Below are positions 31,571 through 42,800 of a stretch of 64,000 bases of DNA, in pieces. Each line of letters starts with the position of its first letter. Position 1 is the first letter of the stretch. A model generated the notes under the pieces. It did not search any database. It was given only the letters and a program-made list of their open reading frames with translations, and was not told where the DNA came from. Both the position numbers and the translations under genes were made by a program. Source of the stretch: Chaetoceros tenuissimus (Eukaryota; Bacillariophyta; Thalassiosirophyceae; Chaetocerotales; Chaetocerotaceae); assembly GCA_021927905.1 (NCBI GenBank), contig BLLK01000020.1, forward strand, positions 310,001-374,000, written 5' to 3'.

Positions 31571-32384
31571 CTACACCCTTACTCCATTGAAAGCTACTTC
31601 GCCGACCATGTCAAGAATATAACGTTTGATAATCTTGTGCTCTTTGATTTCTGTATATGGATTTTCAGAAAGATATTGTGATGGTGTTACTCCAACACTA
31701 TCTGGTTCCTTAAAAGTCCCTACGCCATGTCTTTTAATTATCTCAAGAATAACTTCATCTAATGGGTTAAAAGATGAACAAGCTCGGTGTAAAGAAAATT
31801 GATTATCTGATGCATGGCGATTCTTGATCCATTCATTCACTTCCTCATAGTTGTCATAATACCCATTATTATTAGTAGCAAATGGAGAAGCTCTGATCAA
31901 TGCCGTATCTTCAATCACATGTTCTCCAAGTTCAGTGTGCTGAGGGACATGAAAGATGATCAACTTTTGACAATTCTCGAATGCATAATCATCAATCTCT
32001 CTACACGACGGAGGAATGAATATTGAAGTAAGAGATTCACAATTACAGAATGCACTGTCTCCAATGTATTCGAGATTTCTTGAAAGTCGAACATATGAAA
32101 GTCTTATGCAACCAGTGAAAGCACTTCCTTCAATTCTTCTCACTGTATCACTCATGATGACAGTCTCGACATTCCTACAGCAATCAAAAGTATCTTCCGG
32201 AATCACTTCCACTCCTGGTAGTACAATGATCACTTCCCAAGATTTCCTCTCTTCATAATCGTAGATAAGGTGCTCTTGATTCTCATCATCATAAAGTTTT
32301 TCTCCGATAAAAGAGAGTTTTCTTGCCTTTGTACATTCGTACTCCAGGAATGAATCGTCGCCATTCTTCCGTTTGAACCCTCAT
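31571..32384 (-). pseudogene. BspA-type LRR gene, copy 5, one frame break near the start
   Basis: The family ATG (32384) and leader MRVQTEEWRRFIPGVRMYKGKKTLF are intact, but two bases are missing where other copies read YNGE, so the frame closes soon after. The remaining coding part, in the shifted frame, is uninterrupted to 31571: VEVIPEDTFDCCRNVETVIM, YVRLSRNLEYIGDSAF, LTSIFIPPSCREIDDYAF, then FSLHRACSSFNPLDEVILEIIKRHG and IIKRYILDMVGEVA with a six-residue extended tail. Only one change separates it from a full-length copy, so a sequencing error cannot be excluded. Confidence 0.7.
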
Positions 32385-32819
32385 GGAAAGTATGCGGAAA
32401 CTTATTTTGTAGAGTTATTTCTTCATTTTAATTTTAGTTCATTTCATTGTTGTGTTCTGTTTTTTACTTGAACAACTTGTTGACAACACTGACAAGTCAA
32501 AGAAAGATACTTCAAAAGAGAAAAGGAAGGAGAAGAGAGAGAAATTGAAATAGAAGTTTCCAATCTTTTTTTTATAAAATAACATTGCAGAAATTTATTT
32601 GCAGCTCAACTATGTATTAAAATTTATGACATATTCACCAATGAATATATTCATATTGAACCTGGTCTAGTCCTTGATCATTATTGATAGAGTACTGTGT
32701 ACAAGAGTAGTAGAGGCCCGTTGGAATTGGAAAAAGTCGTATTCTGGAATTTAGTCCCATCTCTCTCAATTCAACGGCAGTTCCATCGTTTAGTTTTGCT
32801 ATCTTTCACTCATAAATTG
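32385..32819. other. Divergent intergenic region, LRR copy 5 / SHWWGEP-like gene
   Basis: Contains AAGATACTTCAAAAGAG (32504), a coding-like relic at 32598-32690, and a block at 32690-32770 that recurs at 20352-20425. It represents the shared promoter region of a divergent pair that was duplicated as a unit. Confidence 0.55.
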
Positions 32820-35052
32820 ATGTTAGATAGCAGCAATAAAAAAGCCTCAGCTATCATGAAGACGAATGCTTGGAAGAAGTTGCTTCGTGGCCGTCGTTCC
32901 AAAAAGGCAAAGAACAGTATAGAACAATCTGAGAAGGAGCTGAATCATAAAGAAGATGAAACAACAAGTTACAAAGGTACATTAGATGATGAAGTTCGAG
33001 ATGAGCAGATTTCTTCTGAGTCAAAAGAAGAAACTTCTGTAAAAGAGAATAAAGTAGAAGAGATCGCGGTAGATGATATACCAGTAGAAGAGACTACTGG
33101 AGCAGATATCCAACAGATTGAAGATAAACTTGACAATGAAGACATAGAAACCAGTTTCGACAGTGTAGATGTACGAGTAATCAACAAAATGAGTCAACAA
33201 AGCAAGTAAGCTGTATGCAGTACGATATAATGTGTGAAGCAAAAGAAGGATCTCAACGAAGAAAAGCTTGAGAATTTCATCAAAAGTTTGCAGAACTGAT
33301 TGAAGGATACAACGACGACTATGGAACATATATCGACATGAGTCAGCCTCGTGAAGCATCCTATTACGCTGGAGAGAAACGAGATGAAGAAACTAAGAAA
33401 TCAATCAAAGTTTATAGCCGACTTGGTGAAGATGTACCCTTGCAATCATCTAATCCTTCCATGATTTCAAAGTTTAGAATGCAAATATCCAATTCGTTTA
33501 TTCTTATAGACCGATTGAAGCAGAATATAGAGCAATTACATTGAGACAATTAAAGGCAGTAGCAGCAAATGTAAAACGTCGCTGTCAAGAGGAACATTGG
33601 AAAAGAACAATACAATGACAATGGACCAACTGGTGAATTTGAACCAGTGACGTACGAAACTGCAAATCTTTACGATGTATGCAAACATATTATTATGTCA
33701 TTCACGGAATACTCTCAAAAGTCATTTGTAGAAACTTTACCATCGACAGCAGGGACGTAACTTCCTCGATGGTTCATGAGTCACTTTGGGGGAAATCCTC
33801 TTGTAGACACTATAGTTTGTCTTGAACAAATGATTGGTGATTTTGATAATAACTACAATCCTAGAGATGATGCAAGAGGAGGTGGAATGATCAACATAAT
33901 ATTCAATCAGAATTGAATTCGCATCCTGCCCAATCGCAATTTGCAAAAGCTCTCCAACTTTGCAATCATCGTACCGTTTCCATCTTGGATGTATCTTCCA
34001 AAGTTTATACTCGACTTTGGGCTGTCTATGAGTTACATAAAACATTGATGGAATCTGAATCAGAGGGTATACTTGCTGTATATACGACAAAAGAACATAC
34101 ACTTAGTCTACATCGTGGATTGATCAAACAAAAACGTCGTGCAGTTGGGCTTGTAGACGGTGGAGTAACCAATGATGCTCCTGGTCGTGAAGATCACTTC
34201 CCAATCGATAAAATTTTGAACAGTGTTGAAGTGGAAATTGAAAAAGCAAATGCTTCCATGAAGGAAGATGAACGAAATATCAAAAAAGCAATTGCTGGGA
34301 TTCAAGGCAATGAAAATGAGGAACCTCCTGAAACACATGAAAACTATGATAAGCTCAATAGAGCTGTGAGAGGTGCATTTGCTTCAAGTATTCCATGCAT
34401 CGTTGGGGCTTTTAAGAATGGTACAGAGATTTGGGACAGAGTACTTTCAGCAATCTACAACGGGATGACAAAATCAATGACATTGGACTTTGCTCGAACA
34501 AAACTTTCAGACTTGAATGGGGAGGCATGTGCTGATTTATTTCGTCATTTACCAAAAGGATTAGAAGAATTGAATATTGGACACTGTCCATTCCAGAGGA
34601 TTGCTATGGATGCATTAATAGATTGGCTTGAGAATCCAGACACTAATCTCAAGAAACTTCATATTCGATCAACTTGTATAGGTGGATCCTCTGATGGTAT
34701 GGAATGTGGTATTCGTCTTGCGAAAATACTAGCAAGGGATGACTGTCAATTGGAAGGAATGGCTTTAAGCCGTACAGATCTCATTGGCTCACGGAATGTG
34801 AATGTGTGGATCAATTCATTGCATCAAAATCAATCCTTGCAAGATTATTTCAACCTAGAGGTGATGAATTCTTTAGTGCAACAAGTTGAAGAAACAGATA
34901 TCAACGCATTGATGGATCCACCTAAAAATCGATGGGGAGTTGGTTCTGTGGGTAAAATCAATTGGAATGGTTCCACATTCCCAGATGCGACTCTATCAGA
35001 GGCTGAAATGGAACAACTACAAACAGTATCAACTGTGTTTCATCCAAAATAA
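32820..35052 (+). pseudogene. Broken gene of the diatom/dinoflagellate SHWWGEP-like family with C-terminal leucine-rich region
   Basis: The first ATG is 32820. An acidic, Glu-rich head (MKTNAWKKLLRGRRSKKAK, then EEIAVDDIPVEETTG) ends at 33209. Family-like pieces follow in several frames: YIDMSQPREASYYAGEKRDEE, IEAEYRAITLRQLKAVAANVKRRC, LPRWFMSHFGGNPLVDTIVCLEQ (family versions I recall read WFVSHWWGEP), then the long frame 33913-35052: QSQFAKALQLCNHRTVSILD, YTRLWAVYELHKTL, HFPIDKILNSVEVEIEKANASM. Its C-terminus has LRR-like steps (LPKGLEELNIGHCPF, NLKKLHIRSTCIGG). At least one in-frame stop and two or more frame changes interrupt the first half. The 379-codon C-terminal frame could still be expressed alone. 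Role of the family is unknown to me. Confidence 0.65.
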
Positions 35053-35646
35053 TTTGTTACTTTTATGAAGAACAAAAGGGGCACAGCATACTTTTTTAAG
35101 ACGCATTTAGTATGAACGAGAGTTACTACGGCTGATTAAATATTTCTTCGCTTAATAAAACTTGCCCACTTTTGAAAGTTGAATTTTGGTTACATGAAAC
35201 TTGCCTCTTAAATCAGTGTATCTAATTCATCATGTTGTTCTTTTTCTTAAAACTCATTTTTCAATGCAATTCCATGCATCATAAGGAGAAGCAAAGAAAA
35301 CTTTCACTTCTCAAAGTCCCTCGGACTATCATAGTAAATCTCCGAGAATTCTATCATAGATTCATTCTATATTATAATAAAAATGAACTCTTTCCACTTG
35401 GTTTAGTTACAAATTATCGTACTTGTCATTCTGCGCTCACATTTTAACACCAGAATGAAGTATTCCATTTACGATACGAAGTGGTATGAGTAATACTTTC
35501 ATAATTCTCTTTTGAACGAGGACGATTCTCTTGTTTGGCACTGCATTGAAAAAAAGAATACACGGCTTTGCTCGTTTGCGAGACACAGCAACGAGGAATA
35601 ATGAAGAGCTAGTACCAGTCACATGAGTTTCTCAGATTAATTTTAA
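35053..35646. other. Intergenic region before the TPR gene
   Basis: About 590 bp, AT-rich. No ATG-containing exon that would join in phase to the TPR frame at 35647 was found. No repeat. Confidence 0.4.
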
Positions 35647-36630
35647 ATAAAACTCCGAGGATTGCATACGTTCAATCTATTCCAAAGATTGTCACTCCAA
35701 GCTCATGACCTCATCCAGACTCTACCGAAAGATGATGACCTTACTGCCAAGTACGATATTGTTATATGTTGCAAAATAGCCAGTCTCCTCTCCAAGAATA
35801 ATCAGGTTGAGAAGGCAGTGAGAATGTTTCATGAGGCTCTTGCAAAGATTGGGTCATTTGATGATCAAACAAAGCAGTACAAGTTCTCCCAGATGCGTGT
35901 CGAAATTCATAAGAACATTGCACAGATCTATGAGTCCATCGAATTCTATTCAAACGCAATTGATCATCTCGAACAGCTATCTGTCATTGCAACGGAAGTC
36001 TATGGACCTATGGACCCTCTTGTTTCAAACAACTTGAACCATCTTGGGCTATTGTATTACAAGGAACATGACTACGACTCAGCCCTTTCAGTATTTTTAA
36101 AATGTCTTCACATCTGTACTAGCAACAAGCATGACAAGAATCAACTCATTTCTTTACTCTACAATATAGCTACAGTATATAAGGCAATGGGAATGACAAA
36201 GGAAGCGCTCAAGATATACCTCAAAATACTCGGCTACGAAAGACAAATGATGCAAGAAGATACAGTCAAAACGCCAACTGATCTCATCAGGACTCTACGA
36301 CACATCTTTGAAATATACGCTGATCAAGACGAAGCTATTTCAAAGCAGGGTATACCATATCTTCTCGAGGCTGTAGATCTTTGTAGACAATACAAGGACG
36401 AAATCGACTCTCGTCTAGGTCAAAATGTATTCTTCTTACTTGGAAAATACTTGACATTGAATCAACAAGAGGTTACTGAAGGATTCAGATATTTCTGTGA
36501 AGGTTGTGAGTTGTTTGGCGAAGTAGATCTTGATATTGTTTATGCAACAGGTGAGGATGGTCTACGTATAATTCTTGCTCATCTTTGTACGACTGAGAAT
36601 GCATTTCCACTCCATGCAGCTGCTGCATGA
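35647..36630 (+). CDS. TPR protein, start not resolved
   Basis: The frame opens after a stop at 35644-35646 and has no ATG before residue 54 of the TTG-initiated frame (about 35824), so the gene is a 5'-truncated copy or has an undetected first exon. About 325 residues are visible. They form consecutive TPR units of the kinesin-light-chain type: NNQVEKAVRMFHEALAKIG, EFYSNAIDHLEQLSVIATEVYG, LNHLGLLYYKEHDYDSALSVFLKCLHIC, LYNIATVYKAMGMTKEALKIYLKILG. The C-terminal third diverges and ends LHAAAA. TPR arrays bind partner proteins; no effector domain is present. The gene lies beside the broken SHWWGEP-like gene and may belong to the same accessory set. Confidence 0.6.
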   Translation: MKLRGLHTFNLFQRLSLQAHDLIQTLPKDDDLTAKYDIVICCKIASLLSKNNQVEKAVRMFHEALAKIGSFDDQTKQYKFSQMRVEIHKNIAQIYESIEFYSNAIDHLEQLSVIATEVYGPMDPLVSNNLNHLGLLYYKEHDYDSALSVFLKCLHICTSNKHDKNQLISLLYNIATVYKAMGMTKEALKIYLKILGYERQMMQEDTVKTPTDLIRTLRHIFEIYADQDEAISKQGIPYLLEAVDLCRQYKDEIDSRLGQNVFFLLGKYLTLNQQEVTEGFRYFCEGCELFGEVDLDIVYATGEDGLRIILAHLCTTENAFPLHAAAA

Positions 36631-37085
36631 GTTATAGTATTGACAGAATAGAATTAGAATTGTAGGCAATACCAAGTTAGATATGATAAATGTATAAACT
36701 GTCTATGTAATCGTTGTATTGTAATAAGCCAAGAGCATAGCGAATACTTTTTCACTTTTTTAACGATGTTTACATGTTTACAGTGTCTTCTTCCAATGTC
36801 AGAAGAGAAACATAAAAAGCATATTCTATCGATTTAAGAAAAAATTACTTTGAATCCTGTTTTTGTGAGCTAGAGGTTTGGAATTCCAAAGGTTGCAAAG
36901 TTAAAAATTTTGTACTGGTATCTGGTATTCCAATGACGAAGAATTTCAAACGGCCCTTTAACGCTCAATCTCTGGCTTCGACACAACATCTTTCATCTCA
37001 TTACCTTTATGTAATTAAACTGCTCGAACCCTCTTTTAAAAGCCCAACTTTCATCTCTTGTCTTACTCATTAATCAAAAACGCCA
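36631..37085. other. Intergenic region upstream of dynactin p62
   Basis: About 450 bp holding the 3' end of the TPR gene and the promoter of the next gene. No repeat or RNA gene seen. Confidence 0.4.
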
Positions 37086-38708
37086 ATGGCATCATCAAGC
37101 TCAGAATCTAAAAGAAGCGGTGTTCTTTATTACATCACATCTCCTGACAATTCGCTCCTGTCTCCACCATTGCCTCTCTCTCATCTGTATCATGCAACAG
37201 CTACTCGCTACCTATCCACATCTTTACCTCTCAAAGAAGTAACGACAGCAGTCACAGACATTGACAGTGCATTCTGTCCTCAATGCTTAACTTCCTGGGA
37301 TGCATCGACAGCATTTACAACTGCTCAAGGCATTTGTCATAAACGATGCAATGAATCTTCTCGAGAACTCATCATGGGATGTGTCTCTTGTCCCTGTTGT
37401 GAATCTCGACTCAGTAACAGTGTCATGAATGCTAAATGGACTCTTCAAAAGGAAGGAGAGATACTTGTTTATAATTGTAGTTACTGTCAATGGAACTCAT
37501 CAGAATCTAATTTATATATACAGGTAGATGGTCAAAATGTGGATGCTGTCAAGGAAGCTATGCAACAGCTTGCTTTGCAATTGACGGAACGGCTTGAATT
37601 GTCAAATGGTCAACAGGAATTTGATTCAAAAGTTAATTTATGGAAGGAGAAATTCAATCAGGTGGATGTACAACGAAAAAGAGCAGAATTGCTCAAAGGT
37701 TCTACCTTGCAGAATTTTACTTTGGGAAATGTCTCTACTCTTTCTGCATTGGATCAAGTGGAAGAAAAGAAAGTCGCAACGGAAGATTGGAATGTGCAAA
37801 GATTAGAAGATGCTTTGAAGGAACGAAAAGAAACTATGGCTTTGAATGTGGTGAAAGATGAACCTTCCATTTCCATTCATGATACGATAGAAATTGATTC
37901 CAAAGAACCTATTTTCAAGAAATATTCCATGGAACAGCATTTGCGACAGGAACTCGTCTCACCCAACATTTCGACAGAGTTATTACCTACACCTGTCAAT
38001 TTACAAGTGCGAGCAGTACGTAGATGTTTGCGGGAAATCGAAGCTGGAAGACCGGGTATTGTCGTGAAACGAAAAGTGAATCCATTGGAAGGAGATTCTT
38101 CCCTAAGATATGGTCAAGGACAATGGTTCAAAAAGGATTCAAGTGCTATTCACAATGTACCTCGTGTCACTGTGGAAGAATATGTACATGATTTAGAAAC
38201 GAAACAGTTTGCTATTCTTTTGAGAGTCAAGAATCCTACTCTTGGTCCTGTTAGGTTTACACTTGGATGTGTAGATTCTACAACAGAGATTCCAGACACC
38301 AAAAACATCATGTTGGACTCTGTTACTTTAGAGAAAGTGTCTGTAAAAATTCATGCACCAACCCAAAAGGAAGCAAATACCATGGACGTTGTGACTTTAG
38401 ATGCTGTAGACGATGCGTTTTTGGATGGTGGGCAAAATCAGGGGGTGAATTGCAATCACTGGTTGGAAGGAAAGAATGACTTTGACTGGAGTTCGCAAAA
38501 TTCATTTCAAACACTTAGTGTTTCGAATGACGTAGCATATATCCAGTACCTTTCAAATACTATCGAAGAAAGCAATGATTTGTTGATAGGAATACCACTT
38601 TCTCTAAAAATTGAACTAGGCGATTCATCGTGGGAGTCGGCATTGATTGAAGCAAAAGGTGAAAATGATGCTTTGGAGCTTCCATTTGTAGCTGTTGTTT
38701 CTCGTTGA
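37086..38708 (+). CDS. DCTN4: Dynactin subunit 4 (p62) homologue
   Basis: 540 aa, single exon. The N-terminal Cys-rich zinc region is the family hallmark: FCPQCLTSWDAS, CHKRCNESSRE, MGCVSCPCCESRL, VYNCSYCQWNSSESN. A coiled-coil follows (QQLALQLTERLELSNGQQEF, VDVQRKRAELLKG). The middle contains LPTPVNLQVRAVRRCLREIE and VKRKVNPLEGDSSLRYGQGQW, matching the p62 segment preceding its beta-domain. The C-terminal half is beta-rich with LLRVKNPTLGPVRFTLGC and IGIPLSLKIELG. p62 sits at the pointed end of dynactin's actin-like filament and helps link dynein to cargo. It implies that this diatom keeps at least part of dynactin. Confidence 0.82.
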   Translation: MASSSSESKRSGVLYYITSPDNSLLSPPLPLSHLYHATATRYLSTSLPLKEVTTAVTDIDSAFCPQCLTSWDASTAFTTAQGICHKRCNESSRELIMGCVSCPCCESRLSNSVMNAKWTLQKEGEILVYNCSYCQWNSSESNLYIQVDGQNVDAVKEAMQQLALQLTERLELSNGQQEFDSKVNLWKEKFNQVDVQRKRAELLKGSTLQNFTLGNVSTLSALDQVEEKKVATEDWNVQRLEDALKERKETMALNVVKDEPSISIHDTIEIDSKEPIFKKYSMEQHLRQELVSPNISTELLPTPVNLQVRAVRRCLREIEAGRPGIVVKRKVNPLEGDSSLRYGQGQWFKKDSSAIHNVPRVTVEEYVHDLETKQFAILLRVKNPTLGPVRFTLGCVDSTTEIPDTKNIMLDSVTLEKVSVKIHAPTQKEANTMDVVTLDAVDDAFLDGGQNQGVNCNHWLEGKNDFDWSSQNSFQTLSVSNDVAYIQYLSNTIEESNDLLIGIPLSLKIELGDSSWESALIEAKGENDALELPFVAVVSR

Positions 38709-38899
38709 TTTATATAGTCACGTAACATGTAACAATGCTTGACGTCGTCAACATCAAATGTACTTACAACCAAACTAAAATGTTGACACGACGCTGAGAA
38801 AATCCATCTCCTTCTCCTCATCAAGGAAAAACGATTGCGCAGTCGTGTAAAATTGAAAAAAAAATGCCACTTTTTACATAAAAGAAAGCAAACAAAGAA

Positions 38900-40008
38900 A
38901 TGAAACTGTTCTTTACAACAATCATTACAACTCTCTTTGCTATTGCAGCCGCGCGAAGTTCAAGAAGTGAAAAGGCAGATGACTACCTGATTGATTATTA
39001 TTCCCTTGATGATGTATTTGAATTGAGCGAGTTTAGTTCACTCGTACAAACTGAAAATAGTTTTGTAAATATTCCACAAGAGATTGAAATCAATTATGAT
39101 GCGGATCATGCAACTGTGCCTCTTAGTCTCAACAATTGGTTTGTAATGGAGGAAAAGAATGAGTTAGTTTTGGTCTGGGAAGGTTCCTCGAATGATCCTC
39201 TAGCTACCATTCGAATGGAAATTGAAAAGGATAGCCGAGGGGATTCATTCGTCTTTGATGGGTAAGTGCAATTATTTCACTTGACATTCATCGAATTAGA
39301 TTCATCTTCTAACCTTTGCTTTGTCTTTGTAGAATTCTAGAATTAGAAGAAGAGGATGTTTACTTTTACAAGAAGAGAGATAAACTCAAAGTAAAGCACG
39401 TACAAAAGGCACCTGAAAGCTCCAAATCTAGTTCGAAGAAAGCCAAAGGACAGGAAATAGAATCGGAAGAATCTTCTGTTGTGGAAACTGAAATTGATCC
39501 AGAGGGCAATCTGCGACCTAGTTCTAAAATGCCAAAGTCATCGAGCACTGTTGCCCCCAAGTCTTCATCAATCAAGTCAAACGAAAGTGATACACACGAT
39601 AGAAAGACAAAGAGAAAGAAGAAAAAGAAGTTTGAGGTCGAGGATGAAAGTAAGAAAGAAAAGAGTACTATTCGCTCAAGTAAAGCTCCAAAATCTCTTC
39701 GCTCTAGTAGCAGTAGCAGCAAAGCACCAAAGTCGAATAGTGAAAAGCATAATTTTCAAGGCGACGAATCTAGTCAAGATGAGAAGAAATCCATCAAATC
39801 TCCAAAGGGGATGAAGGACATGATGACTAGAAGCAAAGAGGAGTTAGTTCGAGAGAATTTATTGCTTCGAGAGATTGTAAATAAGTATAGGGACGATGTT
39901 CATGAATTGACTAGGATGCAAAACAACGATCCTAGAGTATTGTTGGATTATGTAATTGAAGGCGTACTTGAAGGATTAGAATCAGAGCTACGAGACCTTC
40001 ACAACTAA
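38900..40008 (+). CDS. Secreted Lys/Ser-rich protein with C-terminal coiled coil (2 exons), silaffin-like composition
   Basis: Exons 38900-39261 and 39333-40008; the 71-bp intron (GTAAGT...CTTTGTAG) joins FVFDG to ILELEEED in phase, giving 345 aa. A clear signal peptide opens the protein (MKLFFTTIITTLFAIAAA). Residues about 25-140 form an acidic globular region. Then comes a long stretch of Ser and Lys: KAPESSKSSSKKAK, SSKMPKSSSTVAPKSSS, KTKRKKKKKFEVE, SSKAPKSLRSSSSSSKAPKS. The last 60 residues form a helix with LVRENLLLREIVNKYRDDVHEL. Ser-flanked Lys spaced two to three residues apart is typical of silaffins and related silica-associated diatom proteins, but sequence alone does not prove that role. 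Confidence 0.75.
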
Positions 40009-40397
40009 TCATTAATTTTAATAAATATATCATATTTGATTCTGACTATCCTCGCAACACATTTCGATAGAAGAGCTGTATTTTGTGACGATATTAGACA
40101 TACAAAAAAGTGGGAATGAATTGGTTTTGAAATTAGTAAATTTCCAAGAATACGATAGATTTTTTTATATACAGACTACGTTTATATTTATTTTATAGAG
40201 TAGTAGAACTAATCTTGATTGTTGGGAATGAAAACAATTTATTTTGTTTTAAAACTAATTTGTTTTTTCGGGACCGATTGTCGGTGATGGGAGGTGAATT
40301 TGAATCGTGACTAAATTCATCTAGTGTTCGCAAGAAAGGTTTCTATGCACAAATTAAAAAAATTACTTAATGCGCAAAAGAAAAGTGAGAGTTCAGA
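40009..40397. other. Intergenic region
   Basis: About 390 bp, very AT-rich; nothing supported beyond 3' and 5' flanks. Confidence 0.4.
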
Positions 40398-42352
40398 ATG
40401 AAGTCTACAAAGCAGTCCATCATGAAAAGTTTTTCAGACTCCGAGCAGAAACAAATTAGAGCACTTATAGAGACAAAAGAGAAGAATATAAAAGATGTAT
40501 GTGCCAAGATCATAGATTCATGGAAAAATTATAAATACACCATAAGAACGATCAAAGAGAAGAAAGAGGAAATGAAAGATATAGCTTTAGAGTTGAACAT
40601 CTTATCAAAGCTATCTGAAATGATAGATGATTCAAAAGTTGCAGAGCCAAATGGAACTCATGAGATGCATTCAGAAAAGTGTCAATTTGAGGTTCAGCGA
40701 AATGATATAGTAGTGTTTCTTTCATACCACGAAACGGAAGCTCATGATGCTAATACTATTTCAAAATGTTTGATGGACAATGGATATACGTCGAAATTTG
40801 GAAGTATTTCAAAGAGCGAGAGCCTAGATACCATGCATGTTAAGATTTGGATTATGTTCATGAGTAATAACTGGCAAAGTTCGGAGGAGTGCAAATTTCA
40901 GGCATCCGTAGCAGAGATCAATGATGAAATGAATAATTCCGTAAGTATTTTTACTTTGTACCATTTGAATATAGCCTTCTCCCAACTCATAATATTCCCA
41001 AGTTTTTGATCCCGATCTGGTACAAAACCTTTGATCATAAGCTAGACAAATATGAAGGATACTGGAAGCGATTGTATTCCAAACAAGGCATCATGTACAG
41101 AGAATCTACCGAAAACTTCGAGGAGAATGTTGTCAGAATAATAAAGTCTCTCAAACACGAGAAATCGATACTTCCATCACAATACTATCGTTGTAGAATT
41201 AATCAACTGTACATTGATTTCAGAATGGATGGATTGAAGGCATTACACCAAAGAAATCATAATGAAGCATTTGAAAGCCTTCGCACTGCGTTAGCCATCA
41301 GCAAGAAATTACACGGGGAAAGAGATGCTAGAACTGCTCTGATTCAATTTAATTTTAGCTCCCTACTTTTAGCGATAGGTAAACTCGAAAAAGCAATGGT
41401 GTATGCTAATGATGCACTTGAGATATTTCAAGAAGTCTATGGTTTGGAAAGCCCTCCTGTAGCTCGGTGCTTCAATATCATAGGAGACATTTACCAGCGA
41501 AAGGATGATTTTAATAAAGCATTGGAAACATACAAGAAAGCCTCTCAAATAAGTAAAATCTTTCACAGTTTCCATTAGGTGCGCATAAACACATTCGAAA
41601 AGATTGCCATGGTACAAGGTCTTATGCATAATCATCACAAAGCATTAAAGTATTTGCAAATCGCAAAAAAATTGAGCGAAAAAGTCTTGGGTTCGCATCA
41701 TCCAAGAATTGCAAACTTGTTATTACAGATGGGAGCTATCAATGAGCACCAAGGACGTGTCGATGATTCCTTGACTAACTATGAAGAGGGCAAAACTATC
41801 CTTTGTCAATCAGGTGTAAAAAGATATCCAGATCTGGCAACTATTCTTTGCAACATAGGAGACATTCAAAGAGAAAGAGGATTGGTTGACAAAGCGACTA
41901 CAAATTATGAACAGTCCTTGCATATTCATGAAAATCTTTGTGCATTGAATCTTGATAGTTCTAGAGTTTATATGGGTCTTGGATTTTGCTGCAGATCAAA
42001 AGAAATGCATTCTGCAGCAATAAAGTATTTCGTACAGGCAAAATGCATTCGTGAAAAGCAATTTCATCATACTTATCTAGATCTTGCCGAAACTTATTAT
42101 CAATTAGGCATGGCATATTATGATAACGGTAGCTACGATGAGAGCATTGAGTATTTGGAAAGGACAAGGCATATTTGTGAAAAGGAGAAGGGTCGAGAAT
42201 ACTGTGAGGAATCTAACAACACCATGCTAGCTCAAGTGTACGAAACGATTTGCTTTGCGTATGAAAGTAAGGGGAATTATGAACATTCTCAAAAATATTT
42301 TCGACTGTACAAGAATGTTTTGGACTCTCCGCAAAAAAATGTTACAGATTGA
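40398..42352 (+). CDS. TIR-TPR protein with one in-frame stop (2 exons)
   Basis: Exon 1 is 40398-40940, intron 62 bp (GTAAGT...CCCAAG), exon 2 41003-42352, joined in phase. An N-terminal helical region (about residues 1-95) is followed by a TIR-like domain: NDIVVFLSYHETEAHDANTI, LMDNGYTSKFG, VKIWIMFMSNNW, SSEECKFQASVAE, then FLIPIWYK across the splice. The position of the catalytic Glu in NADase TIRs (CxxE) appears to be Gln (CKFQ), so NAD cleavage is unlikely. Exon 2 encodes about eight TPRs of the kinesin-light-chain type. A TAG at 41576-41578 interrupts the array exactly where one residue is expected, and the same frame continues for 257 codons. It may be a recent null allele, read-through, or a base error. 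Confidence 0.68.
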
Positions 42353-42800
42353 GGATAACTTACTTCAATAATTCTCTTTCTTCAGACGGAAATACCCTCG
42401 CAGTAGTAGGTGGAACAAGAAGGTGGAAGATATCATGACACTACGAATGGTAATGATTCTGGACATGTGAAAATCTTTGAAGATGGTCTTGTTTGAGCAG
42501 TTGAAGAAAGTCTTTGAACACTCTAATCTCTATAGATTCTGATATTCAACTTAGGTAAAAAATAAATAGAAGTAGTGAATAGAGAAATGACTATGTAGGA
42601 AAAGATGTATATTTTTTTGGAAAAATGAGCGTTATTTGCAGTTTCATATTTTTAACGGAAGGATACCCGTTGGGGGGAGGAAAACATTTTTTCTGTTTTT
42701 GATTTAACAGACATTCCGATAATCTCCGAGTAAATGATGAAGAATCATAAATGCTTTCTTTACTATGGAATTTTATGTATAAACAATACTCAACTCATCT
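42353..42800. other. Intergenic region with a relic beta-propeller gene fragment
   Basis: At 42366-42490 two frames read NNSLSSDGNTLAVVGG and NGNDSGHVKIFEDG, which match the repeat unit of a diatom beta-propeller family (SSDGNTLAVG... NDSGHVRVFE). The fragment is short and frame-shifted. The remainder shows nothing. Confidence 0.55.
42366..42490 (+). pseudogene. Fragment of a diatom beta-propeller repeat gene
   Basis: One repeat unit's worth of coding-like sequence, SSDGNTLAVVGG then GNDSGHVKIFEDG in a shifted frame, directly after the TIR-TPR stop codon. No start, no remaining length. It marks a gene largely lost at this place or the tail of a past fusion. Confidence 0.5.
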
